Assembly (NCBI RefSeq): GCF_000336715.1
Contig: NZ_AOMF01000015.1
Span: 1 to 49,482 of the forward strand
From: Halococcus thailandensis JCM 13552
GTDB lineage: Archaea > Halobacteriota > Halobacteria > Halobacteriales > Halococcaceae
DNA length: 49,482 nt
Reading direction: 5' to 3'
The position numbers were made by a program, and so were the translations under genes. Positions 49,228 to 49,482 of this stretch are shown here, one piece after another; the stretch's first letter is position 1, and each line of letters starts with the position of its first letter. The notes below the pieces were generated by a model that searched no databases, was not told where the DNA came from, and was given only the letters and a program-made list of their open reading frames with translations.

Positions 49228-49482
49228 TAGTGAAAAATATTTCAACAAAGCTAGTGTTAATTAGGAAAACCGAACTGCCCAGCGCCGCTGTAACATACTA
49301 TTGATCTGATTGTTCTAGGTCTATTCGTCATGCATGAATATCTGCAAAATTCAGGTTGTTGAGGGTGGTTTCAACACCTGCCGTATGTCCGACATCTTCC
49401 TGCTTGAATTCTGGCTTGTCATATTCGTTGCATTGGTACTCACCGGGGCTGAGACAGATTCCTGCTGGAGATTAACTGTGAC
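49228..49482. other. window end, possible leftward gene remnant
   Basis: No complete gene is visible. On the minus strand a frame from a TAA at 49472-49474 reads ICLSPGEYQCNEYDKPEFKQ and EDVGHTAGVETTLNNLNFAD before a stop near 49332. It resembles protein sequence but lacks a start, so it may be a remnant. Confidence 0.3.

Noticed and set aside
1-49482. CRISPR arrays, rRNA or integrase with tRNA attachment site
   Set aside because: No regularly spaced repeat-spacer pattern, no rRNA-like stretch and no tyrosine integrase were seen. The only site-specific recombinase recognised is the serine enzyme at 45648.

Overview
The window is haloarchaeal DNA. The predicted proteins are strongly acidic, most coding stretches are GC-rich, genes overlap by ATGA-type junctions, promoters look like archaeal TATA boxes, and several protein types (DUF7282 repeats, a short histone-fold protein, Tat-exported surface proteins) are typical of Halobacteria. 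The gene content is that of a plasmid or integrated conjugative element, not a core chromosome. It has a type IV secretion-like transfer operon, a ParA partition pair, a primase plus UvrD-like helicase replication pair, serine resolvase and transposase genes, and a long accessory region. The host species cannot be named from the sequence.

Layout. (1) 1-4487: the end of an upstream gene, a tiny RHH-like ORF and two large surface or exported proteins. (2) 4500-15104: a one-directional transfer operon with small membrane proteins, a polytopic VirB6-like protein, a VirB4-type ATPase with helix-hairpin-helix repeats at its C-terminus, an RHH protein and a HerA/TraG-like coupling ATPase with its N-terminal partner on a separate gene. 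(3) 15109-17462: a convergent coiled-coil winged-helix protein, the ParA pair and a 55-residue histone-fold protein. (4) 17540-24241: a replication module (archaeo-eukaryotic-type primase and SF1 helicase) bounded by two copies of a 65-bp direct repeat that folds into two hairpins. A multi-stem RNA-like structure lies upstream of the primase genes. (5) 25150-25990: a long non-coding tract with iteron-like TGWGACACC repeats.

(6) 26016-33961: small acidic proteins, at least nine of them with zinc-binding cysteine pairs. Five transcription units share a nearly identical promoter and 5' leader cassette: TATA element, GTATGCATAC palindrome, hairpin, then UACCCU-AUG-GC. Two more carry only the last part. 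I consider this the most interesting feature of the window. (7) 34213-39014: a defence island with a Kiwa pair (KwaA membrane protein, KwaB) and an ApeA-type HEPN protein, separated by a small inverted-repeat element, a broken autoregulated gene and a coiled-coil protein. (8) 39259-46603: a mosaic of transposase remnants, a 1.2-kb segment bounded by 19-bp inverted repeats, a full IS4-type transposase and a serine resolvase. (9) 46698-49482: an AT-richer tail with small membrane proteins and an archaeal signal peptidase I.

How the parts fit: regions 2-4 supply transfer, segregation and replication. The surface proteins of region 1 may assist contact between cells. Region 6 looks like a coordinately regulated set that could be switched on together, for example on entry into a new host. 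Region 7 protects the host against viruses. Functions given for unknown genes are inferences from sequence and position only.
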